From NCBI RefSeq assembly GCF_006715055.1, contig NZ_VFMN01000001.1:1736001-1800000 (forward strand): 64,000 nt of DNA. Reading direction: 5' to 3'. Below are positions 36,452 through 45,334 of the stretch, piece by piece. A program made the translations under genes and the position numbers. Below the pieces are notes generated by a model. The model was not told where the DNA came from. It saw only the letters and a program-made list of their open reading frames with translations, and did no database searches. The DNA comes from Lapillicoccus jejuensis (lineage in GTDB: Bacteria > Actinomycetota > Actinomycetes > Actinomycetales > Dermatophilaceae). Numbering within the stretch: the stretch's first letter is position 1; each line of letters starts with the position of its first letter.

Positions 36452-37924
36452 TCAGCCGGACCGCCGCCGTCGGCGCGGGTAGAACCGCGGCGCCCGGGCC
36501 TGGTCCTCGGCGAGGGCGAGGACCGCGGGCGTCGGGTCGACGTGGACCCGCACCCCGCCGTCGCTCCCCGCCGGACCGGGCCCGGCCCGACCGGCCTCCG
36601 CCCGGTCGGCGGCTCGGCGGGCGTGGTCGAGGGCGTCCGCACCGGTCTGCCGGGGGTGCATCATCGCGGTCCCGAGCGCGAGCCGGAGCAGCACGGGTCG
36701 CCCGTCGACCTCGTACGTCAGGGACAGCGCCCGGCCCAGGCGCTGGGCGAGCAGCTCGGCCTGCCCGACGTCGATCTCCTCGGCGACGAAGGCCAGCTCG
36801 TGCTCCGACACCCGGCCGATGACGTCGTCGGCGCGCAGCGCGGAGCGCAGCCGCTCGGCGACGAAGCGCTGCACGTCGGCGGCGGCTGCGGGTCCTCGCT
36901 CGCGGACGAGGTCGTCGAGGCCCTCGACGCGGGCGACGAACATGGCGGTGTCCTGACGCGTGCGGGCGGCCCGGTCCTGCGCCTCGGCGACGACGTCGGC
37001 GAAACGGGTCGGGTCGACGACGCCCGTCGAGCCCGCCGGCTCGTCGAGCGGTTCGACACCGCCCGCCCCCGTGAGCGCGTCGCTCGCGTCGACGACGACG
37101 AGCTGCAGGGTGGCGACGGTGGGAGGGCCCCCCTCGGTGAGCACCGGCGTCGTCGTCACCCGCACGTGCGGTCCGGCCGCACCCCGCCGCCGTATCGGCC
37201 CGTCGGACCGGAACGGGGCGAGCCGGCCGTTGACGGCCCGACGCAGGCCGGCCTCCTGCACGCCGCGCTGCGGCCCCTCGAGCAGGTCGAGGTACGACGT
37301 CGTCGTCAGCTCCGTCGCCGTCCGACCGCACAGCCGCTGGAGCCGGTGGTTGGCGCGGGTGACATGACCCAGGGTGGCCAGCTCCAGCGACACCAGGCCG
37401 ACGGCGACGACGGACTCGTCGATGAGGGCATCGAGGGTGGCGGTCGCGAGGCTGCTCTCCCGCATCACGCCGCTCAGGTGGTCGCTGCGGCTGCGCTCGT
37501 CGCGGTCGGCCAGCCGCATCCGGATGGAGCCGGTCAGCCCGTCGGTGAGCACGTCGGCCAGCAGGCACTGGGCCTCCCCGCCGACCGTCAGCAGCTCCAC
37601 CTGCAGGTCCCCGATCGCCTCGCCGCCGGGGGCGCTCAGCGTGCGGTGGCGCTGCAGCGCCGCCGCCGGGACCTGCCGGCCCCAGCGGGTCCTCGTGGTG
37701 CGGGGCGCCCCGTCCGCGACGGCGAACGCCGCGCCGTCGGTGGTCACCTCGATCGCGTCGGGCTGGTCGTGCAGCTCGACGACGGCCCGGACGGCCGTGA
37801 CCTGGGGGAGTCGGCCCGCCCGGGCGGCCCACTCGCGCAGCGCGTCCTCGACCACGGCCTGGGGGACGGCCGTCCCCGCCCCCGGCGGCGTCGAGCCGGT
37901 GGGGTCGGCCGAGGTGCGGGTCAC
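36452..37924 (-). CDS. PAS plus degenerate GGDEF-domain signalling protein
   Basis: A 490-residue cytoplasmic protein with no membrane segment. N-terminal region similar to a sensor domain (about 20-160), a PAS-like domain (about 180-300, VGLVSLELATLGHVTRANHRLQRLCGRTATEL), and a C-terminal GGDEF-like fold (about 320-465). The active-site loop reads GRVSEHELAF (about 371-380) where an active diguanylate cyclase has GGDEF or GGEEF, so catalysis is unlikely; it may bind GTP or c-di-GMP or act as a scaffold. GTG start at 37924; a -10-like TATTCT lies at 37957-37952. Confidence 0.82.
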   Translation of the reverse strand: MTRTSADPTGSTPPGAGTAVPQAVVEDALREWAARAGRLPQVTAVRAVVELHDQPDAIEVTTDGAAFAVADGAPRTTRTRWGRQVPAAALQRHRTLSAPGGEAIGDLQVELLTVGGEAQCLLADVLTDGLTGSIRMRLADRDERSRSDHLSGVMRESSLATATLDALIDESVVAVGLVSLELATLGHVTRANHRLQRLCGRTATELTTTSYLDLLEGPQRGVQEAGLRRAVNGRLAPFRSDGPIRRRGAAGPHVRVTTTPVLTEGGPPTVATLQLVVVDASDALTGAGGVEPLDEPAGSTGVVDPTRFADVVAEAQDRAARTRQDTAMFVARVEGLDDLVRERGPAAAADVQRFVAERLRSALRADDVIGRVSEHELAFVAEEIDVGQAELLAQRLGRALSLTYEVDGRPVLLRLALGTAMMHPRQTGADALDHARRAADRAEAGRAGPGPAGSDGGVRVHVDPTPAVLALAEDQARAPRFYPRRRRRSG

Positions 37925-38012
37925 GGGTCTCCCATCGTCGCGAGCCGGGCCAGAATAAGCACGACCTGCAACTTTTGTCCGGTCGGCTCCGGGTTGGCGT
38001 GCTTCACCGCCC

Positions 38013-38044
38013 ACGAGGTCGTCCCGCCCTGTCGGCGACCTCGT
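38013..38044. terminator. Hairpin abutting the aminotransferase stop codon
   Basis: Arms ACGAGGTCG and CGACCTCGT (9 bp, 14-nt loop); the right arm ends on the first base of the minus-strand stop codon. Probably terminates the aminotransferase transcript upstream of the PAS-GGDEF promoter. Confidence 0.5.
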
Positions 38045-39264
38045 CAGGGGCAACCGGCGAGGACGTCGGAGAGCCGGTCGAGCCCCGTCTCGACGTCCGC
38101 CCGGGAGCCGGCGAAGCTGAGGCGCACCGCCCGCCCGCCGTCCCGGGTGTCGAAGTCGACGCCCGGCGCGAGGGCGACCCCGACGCGGTCGAGCGTCTCG
38201 TGGCACCAGGCCAGCGAGTCGTCCGTGAGGTGGCCGATGTCGGCGTGCACGTAGAAGGCGCCGTCGGCCGGGGCGAGCCGGGTGACGCCGAGCCGCGGCA
38301 GGCGCTCGAGGAGCAGGGCGCGGTTGGCGGCGTACGAGCGGACGTGGCCGTCGAGCTCGTCGTACGAGGCGTCGGAGAAGGCCGCGAGCGCGGCGTGCTG
38401 GGCCAGCGCCGGCGGGCAGATCGTGAAGTTCCCCGTCAGCACCTCGACGGCGCGGCGCAGCCGTCGCGGGACGAGCATCCAGCCGATCCGCCAGCCGGTC
38501 ATGCAGAAGTACTTGCTGAAGGAGGAGAAGACGACGGCCTCGCGGCTGGTCTCCCACGCCGAGCGGGCCATCCGCTCGCCGCCCTCGAGGGGGGCGTACT
38601 CGATCCCGTGGTAGATCTCGTCGGAGATGAGCTGGACGCCGTGCGCCTCGCACCAGGCGGCGAGGGCGGCGAGCTCCTCGGGGCGCAGCATCGTGCCGGT
38701 CGGGTTGGCGGGGGAGGCGACGACGAGCCCGCGGAGCCCGTGCTCGCGCCACGCCCGTTCGACCTGGTCGACGGTGGGCTGGAAGCGGTTGGCCGGGCCC
38801 GTCTCCAGCTCGACGACCTCGCAGCCGAGGGCGCTGAGGACGTTGCGGTAGCAGGGGTATCCGGGGCGGGCCATGGCCACGCGGTCGCCGTGCTCGAACG
38901 CGGCGAGGAAGGCGAGCAGGAAGCCACCACTGCTCCCGGTGGTCACGACGACGTCGTCGGGGTCGACGTCGAGGCCGTTCCACCGGTGGTGGTGGGCGGC
39001 GATGGCCTCGCGCAGCGGCGCGATGCCGGTCGACGGGGTGTAGCCGAGCGAGCCGCCGTCCTGGAGCAGGCGGATCGCCTCCTGCGACACCGCGCGCGGC
39101 GCGCCCGCGCTCGGCTGGCCGGCGAGCAGGTTGACGACGTCGCCGTGGGTGCGCTGGCGCGCCGCCGACGCGGCGAGCAGGTCCATGACGTGGAAGGGGG
39201 GGACGGCGGCCCGGGTCGCCACCGTGAGCCGGTGGGCGGGCGAGGCGTCGGGCGTCGTGCTCAC
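38044..39264 (-). CDS. PLP-dependent class I/II aminotransferase
   Basis: A 406-residue fold-type I enzyme: GQPSAGAPRAV, TTGSSGGFLLAF, SPANPTGTML, SDEIYHGIEY and the Schiff-base lysine K251 in SSFSKYFCMTGWRIGW, plus C-terminal VRLSFAGS. General AspC-like family; the amino donor cannot be told. GTG at 39264 has TACGGT 6 nt upstream, indicating leaderless translation. Confidence 0.9.
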   Translation of the reverse strand: MSTTPDASPAHRLTVATRAAVPPFHVMDLLAASAARQRTHGDVVNLLAGQPSAGAPRAVSQEAIRLLQDGGSLGYTPSTGIAPLREAIAAHHHRWNGLDVDPDDVVVTTGSSGGFLLAFLAAFEHGDRVAMARPGYPCYRNVLSALGCEVVELETGPANRFQPTVDQVERAWREHGLRGLVVASPANPTGTMLRPEELAALAAWCEAHGVQLISDEIYHGIEYAPLEGGERMARSAWETSREAVVFSSFSKYFCMTGWRIGWMLVPRRLRRAVEVLTGNFTICPPALAQHAALAAFSDASYDELDGHVRSYAANRALLLERLPRLGVTRLAPADGAFYVHADIGHLTDDSLAWCHETLDRVGVALAPGVDFDTRDGGRAVRLSFAGSRADVETGLDRLSDVLAGCP

Positions 39265-39302
39265 CGCCCGACCGTAACCCCCGCCAGGTCGCGGGGGAGG
39301 GG

Positions 39303-42300
39303 TCAGGTCACGGTGACGGTGGCGCTCGTCGTGACCCCGTTGACGGTGAGGACGAGGGTCGCCGTCCCGGCGCGGAGGGCGGTCAGGCGGCCGGTGGCGG
39401 CGTCGTACCGGACGACGGCGGAGCCGTGCTCGTCGAACGCGACGCCGGTGCCCGACCACTGCGCGCTCACCGGCCACGCGACGGGGACGACCACGCCGCT
39501 CTGGGTGAGGGTCGGGGAGAGGGTGACGACCGAGCCACGGCCGAGGGTGGCCGGGACCGCGAGCTGGAGCGAGTCGACGGCCGGGTGGGTCTCGGCCTGC
39601 AGCCACGCGGTGCGGTCGCCGGGTTCCGGCGCGCGACCGACGATCCCGCGGGCGGGGTCGATGCCGAGCATCGTCCAGCCGCGGAAGCCGCCGTGGTCGG
39701 CGTTGCCGGCGGGCGTCTTGCCGGAGTTGCCGTTGACGACGACGGAGACGCCCTGCGCCGACGAGCCGTCGAAGACACCGACGTGCCCGTTGACGACGGC
39801 CACGGACTTGCCGGTCTGCGCGCGGAACCGTCCGAGGCGGTCCTGCAGCTGCTGCGCCTCCAGACGGTCCGTGAGCTGTGACGCCTTGTCGGCCAGCGGG
39901 TCGTCCATGGGGACGTGCATCGCGACGAGCACGCCGGTCGTGTCCGGGTCGGTGGCCGCCTGCTGCAGCTGGGCCTCGAGGTCGACCAGCTGCTGCTTGC
40001 CGTCGTCGTTGCCGTGCAGCGTGAGCGAGCTCGTGTTGAGCGTGATGAGGCGGGTGCCGCCGCCGGGTGCGCTCAGCAGCCGCGTCGTGTGGGCGGGGCC
40101 GAAGACGGCCTCGAAGTTCGTGATCGGACCGCCCATGACCTCGTGGTTGCCGGGGACGTAGGTCCACGGGACGCGGTCTGCGACCTCCTCGTCGAGGACC
40201 TGCTCGGCCAGCGCGAGATCGGCCGGGCTCGCCTCGTCGACGAGGTCGCCGTCGATGACGAGGTAGTCGGGCTTCGCGGCGACGATCTCGCGCAGCCGCT
40301 CGCGGACCGACTGCAGCAGCTCGCCGTCCGGGTCGCGGGCCACGAACTGGCCGTCGGAGAGGACGGCCACGCGGAGCGGTCGGTCGGCGACCGTCCCGTC
40401 GGTCAGGACGACCGGGTCGTGCACGGGCTGCGTGGTCACACCGGTGCCCGGCGGGCTGACGTGCGCGACGAGGTCGGCGACGGAGACGTCACCCTGGTAC
40501 TGGGTGTCGGCGCGGACCTCGAGGAAGCGGATCCGGCTGACCGTCAACGGCATCGCCGTCCCGGCCGGCACGGGGAAGGTCACCTGCTGCCACCCGGTCC
40601 ACGTGACGAGCGGGCCGTCGAGGTTGCTGACGGTGCCGTCGCCGCTGGCCACCATGATCCGCGGCCACGCGCCGGAGCCGTCGCCCTTGACCCACATCGA
40701 CAGCTCGAGCGGCTGCCCGGAGACGGTGATGGGGGCGGGTGGGACGGCGTACATGCCGCGGGTCGCGGTGCTCCGGGTGAAGTCGTACTGCAGCCGCAGC
40801 CCGGGCTCGCCGGACGGACCGGTCGTCGTCGTCACCGTGCCGGTCGCGCGGTCGCTCGCGGCGGTCCACGACGCGCCGTCGGCGAAGCCGGCGACGGTCT
40901 CGTCGTCGAGACCGACGAGCACCTGGGTCTCGGCCCAGTGGTCGCCGACCTGGAAGCGCACCAGCGCCGTGCCCTTGGCCGTCGCAGGGGTGATGGTGAA
41001 GCCGTCGGCGCCGTCCGGTGTGACGACGACGCCGGGCTCGGCCTCGACCCGCACGTCCTGCGGCTCGACCGGGGACGGGCGCCCGTCGGCGTCGTACCCG
41101 GTCAGCCGGACGGGGGCGCTGCCGTCGCGGCCGGTGAAGGGGATCGTCGCCCGGTCGACCGCGAGGTGGTCCAGCGGTCCGAGGACGGTGAGCGGGGCGG
41201 TGGCGGTGCGGCCGCGCCCCGCGTCGAAGGTGACGCCCGAGGGCCCCGTACGCCGTCCTGTGGCCACCGCCTCGTCCCCGCGCCCGCGGGTGACGGTGAG
41301 CCGGCCGTTCGTGGCGGTGAAGCGGCCGTCGTGCTCGGCGGCGGCGTACGCGGCGTCGACGCCCGAGCCGAAGACGGTCCGGTGCAGGCCGGTGAGGACG
41401 GTGTAGGCGCCGGCGCGGGTGCTGACGGGTCGGGACTGCGCGCTCACCGGTCGGCCCTGGGGCTGGGCGGAGGAGAAGAAGAGCAGCGAGTTGGAGACGG
41501 GGCGCTCGGTGCCGTCCTGGGGCGTGTTGACCTCGACCGGGGTCGTCGTGCCGGCGATCCGCGCGACCATCGTCGACGAGCCGCCACCGTCGAGGTTGAT
41601 CGCTTCCCAGGCACCGAGGCTCTGCATGAGGACGGCGAGGTCGGTGCGCTTCATGCCGACCGACGCCGTCGTCAGGCCGTCGACGGTGAGGGCGATGACC
41701 CTGGTGCCGCTGCGGTCCACGCCGATCGCGGTGCGGGCGTGCAGGCCGTCGTCGCTGATGCCCGACGCGACGGCGCCGTCGGTGACGAGCTGGTCGGCGC
41801 CGGAGAGGGCGAGGTCGACGTCCTCGCTCAGGCCGACCTCGACGTCGACGTGCTGGCCGACCTGCAGCGCGCCGACGACCGCGGCGCCGGCGTCGCGGCC
41901 GAGGAGGACCTGCCCACCCTCGGTTACGGCCGGTGCGCCGGCCCCGGAGCCGACGGCGGTGACGACGCCGCCGACGACCGTCGCGCGCGCGACCGGCTCG
42001 GGGACGGACCCCGGTGTCCCTACGGCGTAGTCGAGGGTCGTGTCGCCCCAGAGGGCCGAGTAGACGCCGATGCCGTCGGTCGGCAGGTGCGGCGTGTTGA
42101 AGCCGGCCAGCGGGTGGGCGGAGCCGTCGGGGGTGGTGAGGGTGCCCGAGGAGGTCAGGGCCCCGACGACCGCCCTGCCGCCGACGAGCTGGAAGGCCGG
42201 GCGGGTGCCGGTCACGGTGTTGGCGATCCCGGTGCGGGACTTGGCGATCCCGACGGGGGCGCCGCTGGCGTTGATGTCGAAGAAGTCGCCGTTGATCCCG

Positions 42301-42713
42301 GCGACCGCGCCCGTGTCCTGCATCTGCTGGGTGACCGGCGCGACGCCGGCCACCTTCCCGCTGTCGCGCACGTCCATCGCGAGGGTCTTCTCGGTGAGGT
42401 CGGCGGTGAGGACGGTGCCGCGGTTCCAGCCGCCGGACTCGAGACGCTGGTAGCTGGTCAGGTCCAGGCCGGGCGCGACCGGGCGGGTCGAGACGGTGGC
42501 CAGGGCCTCGCCGTGGGCGGTGAAGTCGTAGCCGTCGCTCTCCTGCTGCGTCGGCGGGATGCCGCCCGGCGCGAGGCTGACCGCGGTGGACGGCGCAGGG
42601 GGGACGTCGGCCCGTGCGGCGCCGGGCGGCACGAGGGCCGTGCCGACCAGCGCGGCGGCGGGCAGGAGCGTGAGGACGACGGGGCGGCGACGCAGCAGCA
42701 CGCCTCGCAGCAT
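39303..42713 (-). CDS. Secreted phosphodiester glycosidase plus metallophosphoesterase multidomain protein
   Basis: A 1136-residue exported protein. Signal peptide about 1-35. Phosphodiester glycosidase (NAGPA-like) domain about 130-400, with GINGDFFDIN and the catalytic-site motif INLDGGGSSTMVAR. A beta-sandwich, carbohydrate-binding-like region about 590-740. A calcineurin-like phosphoesterase about 785-1040: IDGDLVDE, VPGNHEV, MHVPMDDP, NGHVGVF; the first motif is SDGQF where SDTH is usual. A C-terminal Ig-like domain about 1055-1136. Likely cleaves sugar phosphodiesters from extracellular or wall polymers and releases phosphate. A possible PHO-type box lies upstream. Confidence 0.9.
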   Translation of the reverse strand: MLRGVLLRRRPVVLTLLPAAALVGTALVPPGAARADVPPAPSTAVSLAPGGIPPTQQESDGYDFTAHGEALATVSTRPVAPGLDLTSYQRLESGGWNRGTVLTADLTEKTLAMDVRDSGKVAGVAPVTQQMQDTGAVAGINGDFFDINASGAPVGIAKSRTGIANTVTGTRPAFQLVGGRAVVGALTSSGTLTTPDGSAHPLAGFNTPHLPTDGIGVYSALWGDTTLDYAVGTPGSVPEPVARATVVGGVVTAVGSGAGAPAVTEGGQVLLGRDAGAAVVGALQVGQHVDVEVGLSEDVDLALSGADQLVTDGAVASGISDDGLHARTAIGVDRSGTRVIALTVDGLTTASVGMKRTDLAVLMQSLGAWEAINLDGGGSSTMVARIAGTTTPVEVNTPQDGTERPVSNSLLFFSSAQPQGRPVSAQSRPVSTRAGAYTVLTGLHRTVFGSGVDAAYAAAEHDGRFTATNGRLTVTRGRGDEAVATGRRTGPSGVTFDAGRGRTATAPLTVLGPLDHLAVDRATIPFTGRDGSAPVRLTGYDADGRPSPVEPQDVRVEAEPGVVVTPDGADGFTITPATAKGTALVRFQVGDHWAETQVLVGLDDETVAGFADGASWTAASDRATGTVTTTTGPSGEPGLRLQYDFTRSTATRGMYAVPPAPITVSGQPLELSMWVKGDGSGAWPRIMVASGDGTVSNLDGPLVTWTGWQQVTFPVPAGTAMPLTVSRIRFLEVRADTQYQGDVSVADLVAHVSPPGTGVTTQPVHDPVVLTDGTVADRPLRVAVLSDGQFVARDPDGELLQSVRERLREIVAAKPDYLVIDGDLVDEASPADLALAEQVLDEEVADRVPWTYVPGNHEVMGGPITNFEAVFGPAHTTRLLSAPGGGTRLITLNTSSLTLHGNDDGKQQLVDLEAQLQQAATDPDTTGVLVAMHVPMDDPLADKASQLTDRLEAQQLQDRLGRFRAQTGKSVAVVNGHVGVFDGSSAQGVSVVVNGNSGKTPAGNADHGGFRGWTMLGIDPARGIVGRAPEPGDRTAWLQAETHPAVDSLQLAVPATLGRGSVVTLSPTLTQSGVVVPVAWPVSAQWSGTGVAFDEHGSAVVRYDAATGRLTALRAGTATLVLTVNGVTTSATVTVT

Positions 42714-42723
42714 GCCGTCATTC

Positions 42724-42753
42724 GTTCACGCTGTGAAGACCTTGAAGGTGAAC
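42724..42753 (-). promoter_or_regulatory. Possible PHO-box-like repeat upstream of the phosphodiesterase gene
   Basis: Read on the minus strand, GTTCACCTTCA is followed by AGGTCTTCACA and GCGTGAACG. GTTCACC-type 11-nt units resemble PhoP direct repeats of Streptomyces, and GTTCAC/GTGAAC also form a dyad at the two ends. Control of a phosphodiesterase by phosphate limitation would make sense, but the match is only partial. Confidence 0.3.
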
Positions 42754-42773
42754 AAGTCACCAACGAGGCCGGG

Positions 42774-43544
42774 TCACGGAGCGGCGCGGGGGAGCCAGCG
42801 GATCACGTCGGCGATGACGGCGTCCCACAGGGCCCATTCGTGCCCGCCGGCGCGGTAGTCCTCGGTGAGGTCGAGGCCCTTGTCCTCGGCGGCGGCGACG
42901 AACCGCTCGACGTGCGCGAAGAGCGCGTCCTCGGTGCCGCACGAGACGTGCAGCGGCGGCACGGCGCTCGCGTCGGCCTGCTCGAGCAGCGCGAAGAGGT
43001 CGGCGTCCGGGGTCGGCCGGCCACCCTCGAAGATCCGCTCGAACGTCACGAGCCGGTCGGGGCGCTGCGCGAGCGCCTGGATGTCGACCGCGCCGGACAG
43101 GCAGGCGGCGCCGGCGTACCGGTCGGGGTGGGTGAGCGCGAGCTTGAGGGCGCCGTACCCGCCCATCGACAACCCGGCCACCCAGGTGTCCTCGCGGCGC
43201 CCCGACACCCGCAGGTAGCGCCGGACGATCGTCGGCAGCTCCTCGGAGACCCAGGTCCACCACTTCTGCCCGTGCACCTCGTCGGCGTAGAAGCTGCGGC
43301 CCGCGGCCGGCATGACGACGGCGATGCCGGCCTCGGCGGCGTACCGCTCGATGCTCGTGTAGCGGGTCCACGCCGAGTGGTCGTCGGACAGCCCGTGCAG
43401 GAGGTAGAGCACCGGCAGCTCGCCGGACGACCGCTCCTCCTGGTCGACCCCGATCTGGCTCTCGCTCGTCTGCGGGAGGACCACCCGCACGCTCGTGCCC
43501 ATCTCCAGCGCGTCCGAGAACAGCTCCCACGTCATTGCGGCCAT
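42774..43544 (-). CDS. Alpha/beta-hydrolase esterase (esterase D / S-formylglutathione hydrolase-like)
   Basis: A 256-residue serine esterase: LPVLYLLHGLSDDHSAW (oxyanion region), nucleophile elbow GLSMGG (Ser 126), Asp in SCGTEDALF and His in AGGHEWALW. Resembles EstA/tributyrin esterase and FrmB-like enzymes, cytoplasmic (no signal peptide). ATG 43544 is chosen because TACGGT lies 7 nt upstream; the GTG at 43553 would fall inside that hexamer's spacer. Confidence 0.9.
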   Translation of the reverse strand: MAAMTWELFSDALEMGTSVRVVLPQTSESQIGVDQEERSSGELPVLYLLHGLSDDHSAWTRYTSIERYAAEAGIAVVMPAAGRSFYADEVHGQKWWTWVSEELPTIVRRYLRVSGRREDTWVAGLSMGGYGALKLALTHPDRYAGAACLSGAVDIQALAQRPDRLVTFERIFEGGRPTPDADLFALLEQADASAVPPLHVSCGTEDALFAHVERFVAAAEDKGLDLTEDYRAGGHEWALWDAVIADVIRWLPRAAP

Positions 43545-43675
43545 GTCCGCCACCGTACGGCGACCCCGGGCCGCCTCCGCCGTCGTCTCACCGGCTGGCG
43601 AGACGCCGATGGACCGCTCGTGGGCAGGGCCGGGACGATGACGACACCGTCCCCGCGAGCGAGAGCGAGCCCGCT

Positions 43676-44569
43676 GTGCCCCTGACCCAGTCCGAGCTGT
43701 CGGTCGCGATCGACGGCGAGCTGCGCACCGGCCGCGACGCCGCGCTCTCGGTGTGGGACCACGGCTTCCTCTACGGCGACGGGTGCTTCGAGGGGCTGCG
43801 GCTCTTCGACGGCCGGTTCTTCCGGTTCGCGGACCACCTGGCGCGGCTGCAGCGCTCGCTCCGCATCCTCGGCATCGCGCACGAGGTGGACGTCCAGGCG
43901 ACGTACGACGTCGTGTGCCGCGTCGTCGCGGCGAACGAGCTGACCGACGCGCACGTGCGGATCATCGTCACGCGTGGTCAGGGCACGCCGGGGATCGACC
44001 CGCGCGTCTGCCCGAGCCCGTCGGTGGTCGTCATGGCCTACCCGATGCCGCCGCTGCTCGGGACCGACCCGGTCGACCTCGTCGTCAGCTCGGTGCGGCG
44101 CAAGGCACCCGGCTCGGTCGACGCCCAGGTGAAGTCGCTCAACTATCTCGACTCGGTGCTGGCCAAGCAGCAGGCCAACGCCGCCGGTGCGCACGACGCG
44201 GTCATGCTCGACGACGCGCACTGCGTGTCCGAGGCGACCGGCGCGAACCTCTTCGTCGTCCGCGACGGGGTGCTGCGCACCCCGACGACGCGGTCGGCGC
44301 TGCCGGGGATCACCCGGCGGACGGTGCTCGAGCTGGCGGAGGCGGCGGGGCGTCGTACGGACGTCGTGGACCTGACCGTCGGCGACCTGTACACCGCCGA
44401 CGAGTGCTTCCTCACCGGCAGCGGTGCGGGGATTGTCCCCGTCGGGTCGGTCGACGGGCGGCGGCTGCCGGCGTCGCGCCCCGTCACCGAGTGGGTCACG
44501 GGGGCGTACGGCGCCGCGACCCGCGGCTCCGAGCTCACGGTCCCGGCGGACGGGACGCACCGCTTCTGA
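43676..44569 (+). CDS. Aminotransferase class IV (IlvE/PabC-like)
   Basis: A 297-residue fold-type IV PLP enzyme: SVWDHGFLYGDGCFEGLRLF (about 25-44), the catalytic lysine K153 in QVKSLNYLDSVLA, SEATGANLF and FLTGSGAGIVPV (cofactor phosphate). Could be a branched-chain or D-amino-acid transaminase or aminodeoxychorismate lyase; the sequence alone does not decide. GTG start at 43676 is best by family alignment; no clear Shine-Dalgarno or -10 confirms it. Confidence 0.88.
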   Translation: MPLTQSELSVAIDGELRTGRDAALSVWDHGFLYGDGCFEGLRLFDGRFFRFADHLARLQRSLRILGIAHEVDVQATYDVVCRVVAANELTDAHVRIIVTRGQGTPGIDPRVCPSPSVVVMAYPMPPLLGTDPVDLVVSSVRRKAPGSVDAQVKSLNYLDSVLAKQQANAAGAHDAVMLDDAHCVSEATGANLFVVRDGVLRTPTTRSALPGITRRTVLELAEAAGRRTDVVDLTVGDLYTADECFLTGSGAGIVPVGSVDGRRLPASRPVTEWVTGAYGAATRGSELTVPADGTHRF

Positions 44570-44588
44570 GGTCCGTACGCTCGCGTCC

Positions 44589-45077
44589 GTGGGCGTGCGG
44601 AACTACCTGGTCGAGGGTGTGTCGACGACGGGCAAGACGTCGGTGTGCCGCGAGCTGCAACGACGCGGCGAGCACGCCGTCAACGGTGACACCGAGCTGG
44701 CGTACCAGGGCGACCCGGTCACCGGGGAGCCGACGGACGTCCCGGCGCACGAGCACCACCTGTGGCACGTCGACCGGGTCGAGGCGCTCGTGGCCGACCG
44801 GTCGCGCGAGCGGACGTTCCTGTGCGGCGGGTCGCGGAACCACGGTCGATTCCTGGGACTGTTCGACGAGGTGTTCGTCCTCACGATCGACGAGGCGACG
44901 CTCGAGGAGCGGCTCGCGGCGCGGCCGGCCGACGAGTTCGGCTCCGCGCCCGACGAGCGCGAGCTCGTGCGGCGCCTGCGCCGGACGCAGGAGGACGTGC
45001 CGGACGGCACGCGCATCGACGCCACCCGGCCGCTCACCGAGGTCGTCGACGACATCCTGCGCCGCACGGCCGGCTGA
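44589..45077 (+). CDS. Small P-loop kinase-like ATPase
   Basis: A 162-residue protein with Walker A GVSTTGKTS (about 10-18) at the N-terminus and adenylate-kinase-like layout (FLCGGSRNH, EERLAARPADEFG). Similar small AAA_18/adenylate-kinase-like proteins are common in Actinobacteria without a known substrate. GTG at 44589 follows TACGCT by 7 nt. Confidence 0.8.
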   Translation: MGVRNYLVEGVSTTGKTSVCRELQRRGEHAVNGDTELAYQGDPVTGEPTDVPAHEHHLWHVDRVEALVADRSRERTFLCGGSRNHGRFLGLFDEVFVLTIDEATLEERLAARPADEFGSAPDERELVRRLRRTQEDVPDGTRIDATRPLTEVVDDILRRTAG

Positions 45078-45105
45078 GGGGGTGGCTCTCACGCGGCGCG
45101 AGGGC

Positions 45106-45134
45106 GGTATCACTTTGATACCATGAGTTCATGG
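45106..45134. promoter_or_regulatory. Autoregulatory operator of the RHH-Doc module
   Basis: A perfect dyad GGTATCACTTTGATACC (45106-45122) is followed directly by a second dyad CCATGAGTTCATGG (45121-45134) that includes the antitoxin start codon. The -10 TACCAT (45119-45124) is embedded between them, 6 nt before ATG 45131, so antitoxin binding would occlude the promoter. Confidence 0.75.
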
Positions 45135-45334
45135 CCATGACGCTGCGGCTCTCGGAGTCCGATGAGGCTGTCCTGACGGAGCTCGCCGACGCCCTCGGTG
45201 TGAGCAAGCAGGAAGCGACCGTGCGCGCCATCCGCGAGACGGCGCAACGTCAGGTCCACGAGAGGCGGGTCTCCGAGCTGTCGTCGCAGGCGCGACAGCG
45301 GTACGCGGACGTTATCGACCGCCTCGGGCAGTGA
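45131..45334 (+). CDS. Ribbon-helix-helix antitoxin of a Doc-type toxin-antitoxin module
   Basis: A 67-residue CopG/RHH protein: MAMTLRLSESDEAVLTELAD gives the DNA-binding strand and first helix, then GVSKQEATVRAIRETAQRQ, and a flexible tail predicted to wrap the toxin. ATG 45131 is supported by a TANNNT hexamer 6 nt upstream (leaderless). Its stop overlaps the toxin GTG (GTGA), the usual coupling. Probably represses its own promoter at the adjoining palindromes. Confidence 0.88.
   Translation: MAMTLRLSESDEAVLTELADALGVSKQEATVRAIRETAQRQVHERRVSELSSQARQRYADVIDRLGQ

Noticed and set aside
39915-43685. A 1256-residue plus-strand open frame
   Set aside because: Complement of the secreted phosphodiesterase and esterase genes; no domain can be recognised, typical high-G+C shadow.
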